Assembly (NCBI GenBank): GCA_964373925.1
Contig: CAYJWS010000039.1
Coordinates: 1 to 11,817 of the forward strand
Length of the DNA: 11,817 bases
Direction: 5' to 3'
DNA from: CAYJWS01 sp964373925
Lineage (GTDB): Bacteria > Patescibacteriota > Patescibacteriia > Buchananbacterales > GWA2-38-13
Shown: piece by piece, positions 1-8,017 of the stretch
Numbering within the stretch: position 1 is the stretch's first letter
Layout of the letters: the number at the start of each line of letters is the position of its first letter
Notes under the pieces: generated by a model
The model's input: only the letters and a program-made list of their open reading frames with translations
Database searches by the model: none
Told to the model about the DNA's origin: nothing
Position numbers and translations under genes: made by a program

Positions 1-546
1 ATTGGCGATCCAGCTGTTCTTGCTTCAAAGTTCGGCAAAAGCCTGCTGCTTCAGAGATTTTTAAATCCAAAAACAAGCAAAGAAGAAGAGTATGCGCTTA
101 TAGCGCAAAAAGACTGGTCGGTAATTTTGCCGGTGACGCCTGAACAAAATGTTATTGTGGTGCGGCAATATAAGCAGGGATGCAACAAAATTATCACAGA
201 GCTTCCCGCGGGAACTGCGGATTTTAAAGAAGAGCTGCCAGAAACAGTAGCCCGGCGTGAATTAACAGAAGAAACCGGATATGTTCCCAGTATGGTGCAT
301 TATCTCGGATCATTTTGGATTGCCTCGCGAAGCTCGCCAACGCGATTTCATTCTTTTTTAGCAACTGGATGCAGGCTTTCGGGCGATCAAAAACTTGATA
401 AAAATGAAGATATTGAAGCTGTGTCTATATGTCTTGATACATGGATAAACGAAGTTATGTATGGAAAAATTGACGAGCCTTCAGCGGTTGTTACGACTTT
501 TTTGTCATTACCTGTTTTAGATATTCAGGTTTCAAGAAAAATTTAG
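1..546 (+). CDS. Nudix hydrolase, ADP-ribose pyrophosphatase-like (5' end cut by window)
   Basis: The reading frame is open from base 1, so the true start lies outside the window; 181 residues are visible. The TTG at 127 is internal, because homology with the next gene begins upstream of it. A Nudix box runs from G71 to Y94 (window numbering) and ends in RELTEETGY, which carries the metal-binding REuxEE core. The gap between the box glycine and the next conserved Glu is one residue longer than in the GX5E consensus. The preceding ELPAG and VRQYKQGC motifs are typical of ADP-ribose/nucleotide-sugar pyrophosphatases, which hydrolyse NDP-X to NMP plus X-phosphate in the cytoplasm. The stop (544-546) touches the ribosome binding site of the paralogous next gene, so the two are surely co-transcribed. 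Substrate is unknown. Confidence 0.9.
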   Translation: MGDPAVLASKFGKSLLLQRFLNPKTSKEEEYALIAQKDWSVILPVTPEQNVIVVRQYKQGCNKIITELPAGTADFKEELPETVARRELTEETGYVPSMVHYLGSFWIASRSSPTRFHSFLATGCRLSGDQKLDKNEDIEAVSICLDTWINEVMYGKIDEPSAVVTTFLSLPVLDIQVSRKI

Positions 547-550
547 GAGG
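545..550 (+). promoter_or_regulatory. Shine-Dalgarno site of the second Nudix gene
   Basis: A perfect AGGAGG overlaps the stop codon of the first Nudix gene and lies only 3 nt before the ATG at 554, shorter than the usual 5-9 nt. It is the strongest Shine-Dalgarno match in the window, where most starts have none. It fixes the downstream start and suggests translational coupling. Confidence 0.75.
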
Positions 551-553
551 AAC

Positions 554-1126
554 ATGAAACTGCACAAGTGGACAAAGATCGGAGAGCCGCAAATTTTGGC
601 AGAGAAGTTTGGAAGAAAGTTTTTTCGGCAAGATTTTGTAAATCCTCTTACCGGGAAACAATCTGATTTTTATCTTTTTAGCATGAAGGATAGCTCGTTT
701 GTTTTTCCTGTAACAGAAGACGGAAAGGTAATTACCGTCCGCCAGTACAAGCAGGGATGCCATGATATTACGCACGAGCTTCCCGCAGGCGTGTGTAACG
801 CAAGCGAGCCTCACGAGGTTACGGCAAAGCGAGAGCTCTTAGAAGAAACTGGCTATGAGGCAAAAGAAATGATCCCCATGGGAGTCGGCTGGCCAGACAC
901 AAGGTCAACAACCATTCAGAGATTTTTCTTTTTGGCAAAAGGCTGCCGCAAGGTAAAAGAACCCGAACAGGATCCCAACGAAGAGATTGAGGTAGTTCTC
1001 TATGACATGCTAGACTGGCTGGATATGATAAAATCCAATGAAGTAAAAGAACTTACCACTATTTCGATTACTCTCCAGGTTATCCTCCATTTGGGAATTT
1101 TTCGCAGCGTTCTTTTTAATATATAA
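554..1126 (+). CDS. Nudix hydrolase, ADP-ribose pyrophosphatase-like (second tandem copy)
   Basis: A complete 190-residue protein starting at an ATG behind AGGAGG. The Nudix box fits the GX5EX7REUXEEXGU consensus exactly: G79, E85, R93-E94-L95, E97-E98, G100, Y101. It is preceded by ELPAG (75-79) as in ADP-ribose pyrophosphatases. The N-terminal part (about 1-50) resembles the beta-stranded dimerisation region of that family. The protein shares the octapeptide VRQYKQGC and its overall layout with the gene just upstream, so the pair looks like a tandem duplication that has since diverged. The likely activity is Mg-dependent cleavage of a nucleoside diphosphate linked to a sugar or similar group. 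A sugar-nucleotide role would suit the neighbouring glycan genes but is inference. The gene ends 9 nt before a hairpin terminator. Confidence 0.92.
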   Translation: MKLHKWTKIGEPQILAEKFGRKFFRQDFVNPLTGKQSDFYLFSMKDSSFVFPVTEDGKVITVRQYKQGCHDITHELPAGVCNASEPHEVTAKRELLEETGYEAKEMIPMGVGWPDTRSTTIQRFFFLAKGCRKVKEPEQDPNEEIEVVLYDMLDWLDMIKSNEVKELTTISITLQVILHLGIFRSVLFNI

Positions 1127-1135
1127 TATAAAAAT

Positions 1136-1165
1136 AAGGCGTTCCAATATTTTGGAGCGCCTTTT
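1136..1165. terminator. Bidirectional intrinsic terminator between convergent genes
   Basis: A 12-bp stem pairs 1136-1147 with 1152-1163 (one G-U wobble at 1142/1157) around a 4-nt loop. On the plus strand it is followed by TTTT. On the minus strand the stem is followed by TTATTTTTAT-like sequence (complement of 1125-1135). It sits between the end of the Nudix gene and the end of the minus-strand sugar transferase, so it probably stops both transcripts. Confidence 0.8.
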
Positions 1166-1179
1166 ATAATTGAAATATT

Positions 1180-2556
1180 CTACTGTCCCGCCGCGCTCAA
1201 AACGGTTTTTATAGTTTTGAGGGTTATGCTTACGTCAAGGCCGAATGATCTGTTTTTAATGTAATAGAGGTCGTATTGGATTTTTTTAAGAGACTCTTCA
1301 TATGATCCGCCGTATGAAGGCCCCATCACTTGCGCCCATCCGGTAAGGCCAGGCTTTATCAAGAGGCGCTCTTCGTAAAATGGGATTTGCTTTTTAAGCT
1401 CTTGTATAAATTCAGGGCGCTCCGGCCTTGGTCCTATCAAACTCATCTCTCCTCTAAAGACGTTGAAGAGCTGCGGAATTTCATCAACTCTAGTTTTTCG
1501 CAAAAATTTTCCCACCTTTGTTACTCGATAATCATTTTTTTGCGCCCACTGCGGACCGTTTGATTCCGCGTTTGATATCATGGTTCGGAATTTTATTGCC
1601 ATAAAATGTTTTCCATTTTTTCCAACTCTAATTTGCTTGAATAGAAATGATCCCTTACTATCCATCTTGATGGCGAGTATTATTATCGGAATGAAAGGAA
1701 GAGAAAATATTAAAAGCGCAAGAGATACGGCAATATCAAATGTTCTTTTTGCAATTTCGTAAAACTTTTTTGAACCGTTGCGCAGATTTTCTAAAAACCA
1801 GACATTTTCAATATAGTCTACCGGGATTTTTCCTGTTGTCTTCTCGTAAAAATTTGAAAGTTCATAAAAAGTAATATTGAGATGGAGGCAGGAGAAAAGA
1901 TTTTTAAGAATTTCTTCGTCTTTCTTTAGATAATCCGCGAAAATAATTGTATGTATAAAAAATTTTTCGCACGTTTCATTCAACTTTGAGCTGTCTGAAA
2001 AAATATGGATATTTTCAAGCCCTTGAGTGCTCTGGATGTTGGTGCTCAGTATCGCTTTGAGTGAGAATCCAAGCTCTGGCGTTTGGATGATTTTTTTTAT
2101 TATCTCTTGGGCCAATGCATCGTTTCCTATAATAAGAGTGTTATTTGCTAGTTTGAATGTTCGAATAAATTTATAAAAAATTATTCTCCATGCAAGAAGG
2201 AAAATAAAAACAAAAATAAAATTAATAAGAAGAACTCTTTGGGGACGGATGGTGAATATATGCGCGCCCATGAAGTAAAAAAACGTGGTAGCAAACACTG
2301 ATCCAATGACAATACTCATCGCGAGTTTATTAAGAAGGTCCGTTCTATTTTTTCCAAATTCAATTTCGTAGAGTCCGTCAATGTAGAGAATTATGAGAAG
2401 TACTCCATATACAATACTGAATGGAAGAATATGGAGGAGAAGTCCATTTGTTGATGCGTATCGGATCAAGATTGTTGCCCACAAAGAAAAATAGAGGAGA
2501 ATAATATCTCCAACAAATAATATAAATTTTTTTCTTTTTATGCCGGAGTCTAGCAT
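1180..2556 (-). CDS. Polyprenyl-phosphate sugar-1-phosphate transferase (WbaP/CpsE-type initiating glycosyltransferase)
   Basis: A 458-residue membrane enzyme that should transfer a sugar-1-phosphate from a nucleotide sugar to undecaprenyl phosphate, the first step of surface glycan assembly. Four predicted membrane helices (about 9-32, 39-59, 78-96, 106-128) are followed by a Rossmann-like domain beginning TLIIGNDALAQEI (about 140). A further hydrophobic segment (about 275-297) leads into the C-terminal bacterial sugar transferase domain. Its signatures are all present: FKQIRVGKNGKHF, AIKFRTM, RVDEIPQLFNVFRGE with the catalytic D358-E359 pair, SLIGPRPE, and KPGLTGWAQV. I chose the ATG at 2556 over the TTG at 2610. 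The TTG falls in a good -35 box, and the family normally begins just before a basic stretch and first helix, as MLDSGIKRKK does here. The TTG start would add 18 residues. The gene is transcribed alone, convergent with the Nudix pair. The exact sugar cannot be read from sequence. Confidence 0.93.
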   Translation of the reverse strand: MLDSGIKRKKFILFVGDIILLYFSLWATILIRYASTNGLLLHILPFSIVYGVLLIILYIDGLYEIEFGKNRTDLLNKLAMSIVIGSVFATTFFYFMGAHIFTIRPQRVLLINFIFVFIFLLAWRIIFYKFIRTFKLANNTLIIGNDALAQEIIKKIIQTPELGFSLKAILSTNIQSTQGLENIHIFSDSSKLNETCEKFFIHTIIFADYLKKDEEILKNLFSCLHLNITFYELSNFYEKTTGKIPVDYIENVWFLENLRNGSKKFYEIAKRTFDIAVSLALLIFSLPFIPIIILAIKMDSKGSFLFKQIRVGKNGKHFMAIKFRTMISNAESNGPQWAQKNDYRVTKVGKFLRKTRVDEIPQLFNVFRGEMSLIGPRPERPEFIQELKKQIPFYEERLLIKPGLTGWAQVMGPSYGGSYEESLKKIQYDLYYIKNRSFGLDVSITLKTIKTVLSAAGQ

Positions 2557-2581
2557 TTGACAAAAATATTCAATATTAATT

Positions 2582-2610
2582 ATAATATCAGACTTTTTGC
2601 ATTTTTGCAA
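2582..2610 (-). promoter_or_regulatory. Promoter of the sugar-1-phosphate transferase gene
   Basis: On the minus strand there is TTGCAA (2610-2605), a 17-nt spacer, then TATTAT (2587-2582) preceded by TGA, giving an extended -10. The predicted transcription start near 2575 leaves about 19 nt of leader before the ATG at 2556. The same -35 hexamer and spacing recur at 8128-8156. Confidence 0.6.
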
Positions 2611-2634
2611 TCCCTTTGACAGTAAAATTTTTTC

Positions 2635-2663
2635 TTGTCCCTTCCGTAGCTTTATGGTAGAAT
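2635..2663 (+). promoter_or_regulatory. Promoter of the ligase-protease-GtrA operon
   Basis: TTGTCC (2635-2640), a 17-nt spacer, then TAGAAT (2658-2663) preceded by TGG as an extended -10. The start would be near 2670, about 57 nt before the ATG at 2727. It lies back to back with the minus-strand promoter, with 24 bp between the two -35 boxes. Confidence 0.5.
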
Positions 2664-2726
2664 AAAAGAAATTTGACTTAAAATAACTTATTTTTCAAGT
2701 TTTTTCCATTGTATTAACATACAGCC

Positions 2727-5303
2727 ATGTTGCATTATTTTAATACAAAAGTTTTCAAGCAATCTATGGTGTATCATAAAGAAAAAATAGACAAGATTCT
2801 TCTCTGGGTTATTAGAATTGGTTTATTTTCTATACTTTTTACTCCTCTTATTTTTAGCAGCCAAGCCTATTTTCCTTTTATAGTAATGAAAAATGTATTA
2901 TTTAGAATTTTTGTTGAAATTATTTTTTTCGCCTATATACTGCTTATTTTTCGCAGACCGGAGTTTAGAATAAAAATTCACCCGCTTATATTCGTTGTTT
3001 TTTTATTTTTTGCTTTTTATCTTTTTTCTTCAATTTTTTCCGTGAATTTTAATAGAAGTTTTTGGGGTGATTACGAAAGAATGGGAGGGCTTTTTGGATT
3101 TTTGCATTTGCTCGGTTTTTTTATAACCCTTGTCGGGGTCGTAAAAAGCAGGAAAGAATGGAATTCACTTTTGACATTTTCCATTTTTTCAAGCGCTATC
3201 ATGTCATTTTTCGCTTTAGCGCAAAAATTTAATACTCCTTGGTTTGTGCATTCTGGCGGAGGAGAAAGGCTTACCGGAACTATCGGGAACGCGATTTATC
3301 TAGCGTCGTACATGCTTTTTCATATATTTTTCCTTCTCTATTTTCTCGTTAAAGAAAAGGAATTTAATTTAAAATTATTTTTTTGGAGCGTTTTGGGAGG
3401 CGACCTTTTTATTATTTTGCGCGATCTTTACCTTAATATTTTGTATTCAGGCAAAGACGCGGCGCAGCCTTCAGCTAAAATTTTACCGCTTCTTCCGGAA
3501 AGCAAAGAGTTTTTATTTGCCATAGTAGTATTTCACATTCTTGTTTTGGGTGTGTGGATCATGCGAAAACAGAGGATTGCCGTAAAAACATTTATCGCGA
3601 TCCTTTTATTTTTTGAGATACTTGTTTTGTCTTGGACGCAAACACGCGGGGCAATGCTTGGGTTTGTGGGCGGGCTTTTATTTATAACCATAGCTGGTTC
3701 ATTTTTATATAGAGGAAAAATTATTGGAAAAATATACTTATCTTTTTTGGGTCTTATTATCGTTAGCATCCTCGGGATTTACTTGGGCAGAAACCTTCCT
3801 ATTGTAAAAAGAGTTCCGATATTAGAACGACTCACGGGAATAACTCTAGAAGATTTAACCACCCAATCAAGAATATTGGCATGGGAGGCGAGCTGGAAGG
3901 GGTGGACGGGCTGGGGAGAACACACCACGATAGTGGGAGGATTGCGAAGAGCATTTCGTTTTGTTTTTGGGTTTGGCCCGGAGAATTATTTTGTAGTATT
4001 TGATAAGTATTTTCCCGTGAAGATATATAGAGACTCCGGATCGCAGATTTGGTTTGACAGGGCCCATAATATAATTTTTGACACAGGTGTTGTCGCAGGA
4101 TTTTTTGGGTTGGTCGTATATATTGGAATTTTTTATTTTATTTTTAAGACGCTTCTTGATCATTATAAGAAAGAAAAAGACTTTGCCTTAAGTTTTATAA
4201 TGTGCGCGCTGGTATTTGCATATTTTATTCAAAATCTTTTCGTGTTTGATACGGTTGATTCGCTCATTTTATTTTTTCTCATAATCGGCTTTGTGTCATA
4301 TCTTTATTTTGATCATGAAAAAAAAATGGCGATATGGCTCAAAAGTATATCCGACAGAGCTTCTCTGTTATTTAAAAAAATTTATATTCCAGAGGGCGCA
4401 TATATTGGAAGCGCGGTGGTTGTTTTGTTTTTTGTAATATACGCGTTTAATGTACGTCTGATTATAGCAAATAGGGCGCTTTTTAACGCGGTTCGTTCCA
4501 CATATACAGATTCATATAGTTATAAAAAGAATGTTGAGTTATTTTCGAAATCCATAGATCTTGCGACAACAGGAAAGCTTGAAGCGCGCTACCAGCTCGC
4601 GCAGTATGCCATAGCCCTTGGTCCAAAAAGGGAAGTAAAAGATGAAGATCTTGATTCTGTGGTACAAGAAGCAGTTGAGCAGGTTGAAAAGAGCGTTAAA
4701 GAAGATCCATTGAATGTCCGGCAGTATCTTTTGCTCGCGCAACTATATAATCGGTTTGCTTTCTTGCATCCTTCGTATGCCGACAAGGCCATAGATCTTA
4801 TGGAAAAAGCAATAATATTAAGCCCCGATCGGCCGCACATATACCTGGAATTTGGGTATGCGCATATATTTAAAGGTGAGAAAAATAAAGGGTTGGAGTA
4901 TTTTCAAAAAGCCATAAGACTTGCGCCAGACACAAAAGAGGTGCGAGTTGGATATCTGCTCATACTGATTAAAATAGGTCGATATAAGGAGGCAAGTGAG
5001 GAGCTAGGATTTATTAAAAAACAATTTAAAAACTCTTTTGATAAAGAGGATTATTTAGATATAATACAGGCGTATACAAGAAATTCTCAATACGACGCTG
5101 TCATTGGGTTATATAAAGCGTTTATTGAGCTTGACCCATCATCGCGCAATTACGCTCAAATGGCCGTGGCGTACGCGCGTATCGGCGATGATAAAAATGC
5201 GGAAAAAAGTATGATGAAGGCTATTGAGATTGATTCATCAATTACCAAAGAAGCTGAAAAATTTTTTAAAGCGCTTCGCGAAGGAAAATTAAAATTACAA
5301 TGA
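2727..5303 (+). CDS. O-antigen ligase/polymerase-family membrane protein with C-terminal TPR domain
   Basis: An 858-residue protein. Residues 1 to about 580 are a polytopic membrane domain with some 11-13 hydrophobic segments. It carries features of the WaaL/Wzy-type O-antigen ligase family: SFWGDYERMGGLFG (111-124), TQTRGAMLGF (304-313) with R307, GFGPENYF (415-422), and DRAHNIIFDTGVVAGFFG (444-461) with H447 in the large periplasmic loop. These proteins join or polymerise lipid-linked glycans on the outer face of the membrane. Residues from about 660 to 840 contain TPR-like helical repeats, for example around 703-736 and 806-838, with typical consensus such as ALxLxP ends. Ligase domains fused to TPRs are common in Candidate Phyla Radiation genomes. 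Ligase versus polymerase cannot be decided. No Shine-Dalgarno is visible; an alternative ATG lies at 2766. The stop overlaps the next start (ATGA). Confidence 0.88.
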   Translation: MLHYFNTKVFKQSMVYHKEKIDKILLWVIRIGLFSILFTPLIFSSQAYFPFIVMKNVLFRIFVEIIFFAYILLIFRRPEFRIKIHPLIFVVFLFFAFYLFSSIFSVNFNRSFWGDYERMGGLFGFLHLLGFFITLVGVVKSRKEWNSLLTFSIFSSAIMSFFALAQKFNTPWFVHSGGGERLTGTIGNAIYLASYMLFHIFFLLYFLVKEKEFNLKLFFWSVLGGDLFIILRDLYLNILYSGKDAAQPSAKILPLLPESKEFLFAIVVFHILVLGVWIMRKQRIAVKTFIAILLFFEILVLSWTQTRGAMLGFVGGLLFITIAGSFLYRGKIIGKIYLSFLGLIIVSILGIYLGRNLPIVKRVPILERLTGITLEDLTTQSRILAWEASWKGWTGWGEHTTIVGGLRRAFRFVFGFGPENYFVVFDKYFPVKIYRDSGSQIWFDRAHNIIFDTGVVAGFFGLVVYIGIFYFIFKTLLDHYKKEKDFALSFIMCALVFAYFIQNLFVFDTVDSLILFFLIIGFVSYLYFDHEKKMAIWLKSISDRASLLFKKIYIPEGAYIGSAVVVLFFVIYAFNVRLIIANRALFNAVRSTYTDSYSYKKNVELFSKSIDLATTGKLEARYQLAQYAIALGPKREVKDEDLDSVVQEAVEQVEKSVKEDPLNVRQYLLLAQLYNRFAFLHPSYADKAIDLMEKAIILSPDRPHIYLEFGYAHIFKGEKNKGLEYFQKAIRLAPDTKEVRVGYLLILIKIGRYKEASEELGFIKKQFKNSFDKEDYLDIIQAYTRNSQYDAVIGLYKAFIELDPSSRNYAQMAVAYARIGDDKNAEKSMMKAIEIDSSITKEAEKFFKALREGKLKLQ

Positions 5304-7561
5304 AAAAAATATCCTATAAAAACTGTTTTATAAAGAGATTGCTTTCCCCGCAAGTATTTTTTTTATTTGTATTATTTTTTTTCACGCGCCAAACTTTCGC
5401 CCATGACGATGCAAAAGATTTTTTTGAAATTCTTGTAAAAATGAAAAATAATCCTGAGATATATAATATAAGAGTGGGTGCGTATATTAATCCGCAAGAA
5501 ATTATAGATGCATATAAGGAGAGAGGAGATGTTGAATTCGTAGAAAAAAATTATATGTATGTCGCAGCAGCATTCCCAAACGATCCATTTTTTTCAAAAC
5601 AATGGTATCTTGATTCCATTCAGGCGAAAGAAGCCTGGTCGGATGAACTGCTTATTAAAGAGGCGCGGAAGGCGAACCGTGAATCTGTAATAGCAATACT
5701 TGATACTGGAGTAAAGATAGACCATCCCGACCTTAAAGATAATATTTGGATAAACTCGCAAGAGATCGCGGGAGATGGCATTGATAATGACAGAAATGGT
5801 TTTGTTGATGATGTTAATGGATGGGACTTTGTAGCCAATACTGCAAATCCAAACCCGAAGTTTGACGAGGGGTATGTTAAGAATGCTGTAAGTCATGGAA
5901 CAATAATCGCAGGAATAGCGGCTGCTGTCGGGCATAATGGTGAAGGAGTCGCTGGGATTTCTTGGCACGCAAAGATTATGCCCTTGCGTGTTTTGGACAG
6001 CAAGGGAGATGGAAATGTGTTGAATGTTTATAAGGCAATTCAGTACGCTATCAAAAATAAGGCGGATGTGATCAATATGAGTTTCGTGGGTGATGAAGAT
6101 AGTGATATTTTGTCTGAAGTGATAAAGAGCGCTTACCGTGCCGGGATAGTTGTAGTAGCAGCTGCCGGAAATAGCAACCCAAATGAAAGCGGCATTGATT
6201 TTCAAAAAAGTGAAAGATTCCCCATATGTTCCGCTCAAAGCGATAAAGAAAATTATATCTTGGGGGTCGCGGCAATTAATAAGCAGAGCAAAAAATCGGT
6301 TTTTTCCAACTACGGAAGCAATTGCGTGGACATCTCGGCGCCCGGGGAAGATATTTTTGGAACAGATGTTTATAATCCATCGATCACAGGATTTTCCACA
6401 TATTATAACGGTCCATGGTCCGGAACTTCGCTCTCTGCTCCAATGGTAACAGGAGCTTTGGCGCTTATTAAGTCACTTCGTCCGGATTTGAGCATTGAAC
6501 AGCTTGAAGCGGCGATCATCAATGGAGCGATGAAGCTTGAAAACAGCGAATCCGAGGGGCTTGGACGGGGAAAACTTAATATTAAAGAATCACTCAAACT
6601 CGCTCTTCAATTCAGGCCCGGCGAAGGTGCAAGTACGGTAACGGAACAGCATTTTATAGTGACAACACTAGGATTCGGATCATTTCCGCAGTTAAAAGTG
6701 TTGAAAAAAGATGGAACGGTATTCAAGTCGTTTTTTCCTTTTAGCCCAAATTTTAAAGGAGCAATTAATGTTGGGGTGGGAAATATCGATGATGACCCAT
6801 CAGAAGAAATTATTACAGGAGCCGGGTTCGGCGGAGGACCGCACATAAGGATATTTGACATAGAAGGACGCCTCAAAGGGCAATTCTTCGCGTATGAAAA
6901 GAATAAAAGAAGCGGAGTAAATATTGCAATAGGAGATATTGATGGCGATGGAATTTTTGAAATTATTACCGGGCCGGGAAAAGGCATGAAGCCCGAAGTG
7001 AAGGTTTTCAATAGAGAAGGAAAGATTATTTCGTCATTCTTGGCGTATAATGAAAAGTTTTTGGGAGGAGTGAATGTTTCGGCGGGCGATATTAATGGAG
7101 ATGGTGTTGATGAAATTGTAACTGGTCCGGGGCTTGGAGGCGGTCCTCATGTGAGAGTTTTTAATAAAGACGGCACGGTTATCCAGCAGTTTTTTGCTTT
7201 TAACGCCGAGTCAAGAAGCGGAGTCCGCGTAGCCGTTGGAGATATGAACAATGACACGTTTGAAGAAATAATAACGTCCGTAGAAGGCGCGACAAGTCCT
7301 CTGGTTCGAGTGTACCGCACTACTGATTTTTCTTATATCAGCGAATTCTACGCTTTTTCGCCTGATTTTCTGAAGGGAGTGTACTTGGCAGTTGGCGATT
7401 ACGATACGGACGGAACCAATGAGATTATAGCGGGTGCAGGAATTGGAGGTCCTCCCCTTGTTCGAGTTTTTGACCTTTTGGGTAATGTAAAAAAACAGAT
7501 GACCGTACACTTGGATTCATATACCGGCGGAGCAAGAGTCGGAGTCATGAAATATAAATAA
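5300..7561 (+). CDS. Secreted subtilisin-like serine protease (S8) with C-terminal FG-GAP/beta-propeller repeats
   Basis: A 753-residue exported protease. A basic N-terminus and hydrophobic core (about 16-28) form a signal peptide with probable cleavage after TFA (34). Residues about 40-100 look like a fervidolysin-type propeptide. The S8 domain (about 105-435) has a complete triad: D135 in VIAILDTG, H199 in SHGTIIAGIA and S377 in SGTSLSAPM, with the oxyanion Asn N291 in AAAGNSN. The acidic DGIDNDRNGFVDD loop (159-171) is a likely calcium site. From about 452 to the end there are roughly six repeats of about 50 residues, with consensus GVxVAVGDxDGDGxxEIITGPGxGGGPxVRVF, like FG-GAP/VCBS repeats. 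The first unit lacks its opening strand and the last ends with that strand (GGARVGV), as expected if the propeller closes on itself. The ATG overlaps the ligase stop, indicating coupled translation. The propeller may bind a surface ligand; substrate unknown. Confidence 0.93.
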   Translation: MKKISYKNCFIKRLLSPQVFFLFVLFFFTRQTFAHDDAKDFFEILVKMKNNPEIYNIRVGAYINPQEIIDAYKERGDVEFVEKNYMYVAAAFPNDPFFSKQWYLDSIQAKEAWSDELLIKEARKANRESVIAILDTGVKIDHPDLKDNIWINSQEIAGDGIDNDRNGFVDDVNGWDFVANTANPNPKFDEGYVKNAVSHGTIIAGIAAAVGHNGEGVAGISWHAKIMPLRVLDSKGDGNVLNVYKAIQYAIKNKADVINMSFVGDEDSDILSEVIKSAYRAGIVVVAAAGNSNPNESGIDFQKSERFPICSAQSDKENYILGVAAINKQSKKSVFSNYGSNCVDISAPGEDIFGTDVYNPSITGFSTYYNGPWSGTSLSAPMVTGALALIKSLRPDLSIEQLEAAIINGAMKLENSESEGLGRGKLNIKESLKLALQFRPGEGASTVTEQHFIVTTLGFGSFPQLKVLKKDGTVFKSFFPFSPNFKGAINVGVGNIDDDPSEEIITGAGFGGGPHIRIFDIEGRLKGQFFAYEKNKRSGVNIAIGDIDGDGIFEIITGPGKGMKPEVKVFNREGKIISSFLAYNEKFLGGVNVSAGDINGDGVDEIVTGPGLGGGPHVRVFNKDGTVIQQFFAFNAESRSGVRVAVGDMNNDTFEEIITSVEGATSPLVRVYRTTDFSYISEFYAFSPDFLKGVYLAVGDYDTDGTNEIIAGAGIGGPPLVRVFDLLGNVKKQMTVHLDSYTGGARVGVMKYK

Positions 7562-7563
7562 TT

Positions 7564-8016
7564 ATGTTTGAGCAAAAGATTAATCTCGCGAGAAGAATAG
7601 TATTCAAAATATTTCCTTTTCTGGACAGATACCGCAATTTTCGTCTTTTTGTGAAGTTTTGCCTTGTCGGATCCACCAACGCAATAATTGATATGCTTGT
7701 GTATATTATTGCGACGAGATTTTTTCATATTTATTTTGTATACGCGAGCGTTATTTCTTTTATTGTTTCCGTGTCGTGGAGTTTTTTTATCAACAGGCAT
7801 TGGACGTTTCGGGATAAAATCAACGCGGAAATTAACAGTAAATATATCAAGTTTTTTACCGTTAATACTATAGGCGCCATAATACAAATTTATATTCTTT
7901 ACATTTTTGTCGAGTGGTTTTATTGGAATGATATTATAGTAAAAGCGCTTACCACGGTGATTATCGCGTTTTGGAATTTTTCTTTATCTCGAGTTTGGGT
8001 TTTTCGCGCGAAGTAA
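7564..8016 (+). CDS. GtrA family membrane protein
   Basis: A 150-residue protein with four predicted membrane helices (about 28-50, 55-77, 94-116, 124-145). The family pattern is clear: FVKFCLVGSTNAIIDMLVY in helix 1, SFFINRHWTF after helix 2, KFFTVNTIGAIIQ in helix 3 and FWNFSLSRVWVF at the end. GtrA proteins are thought to help move polyprenyl-phosphate-linked sugars across the membrane or to assist glycan modification. That fits its place behind the ligase-like gene. It starts 2 nt after the protease stop without a Shine-Dalgarno, so it is probably read from the same transcript. Its stop codon is part of the TAAA repeat flanking the next inverted-repeat element. Confidence 0.92.
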   Translation: MFEQKINLARRIVFKIFPFLDRYRNFRLFVKFCLVGSTNAIIDMLVYIIATRFFHIYFVYASVISFIVSVSWSFFINRHWTFRDKINAEINSKYIKFFTVNTIGAIIQIYILYIFVEWFYWNDIIVKALTTVIIAFWNFSLSRVWVFRAK

Positions 8017-8017
8017 A

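Noticed and set aside
2557..2610. An 18-codon N-terminal extension of the sugar-1-phosphate transferase starting at TTG.
   Set aside because: It overlaps the predicted promoter, has no spaced Shine-Dalgarno, and the family normally begins near the ATG at 2556.
5594..6238. A 214-codon open frame on the minus strand.
   Set aside because: It lies wholly inside the S8 protease gene, whose catalytic motifs are clear in the other strand, and its translation shows no recognisable family or low-entropy domain pattern.
7399..7887. A 162-codon minus-strand open frame across the protease/GtrA junction.
   Set aside because: It is antisense to two well-supported genes and has no recognisable domain; it looks like a by-product of AT-rich coding sequence.
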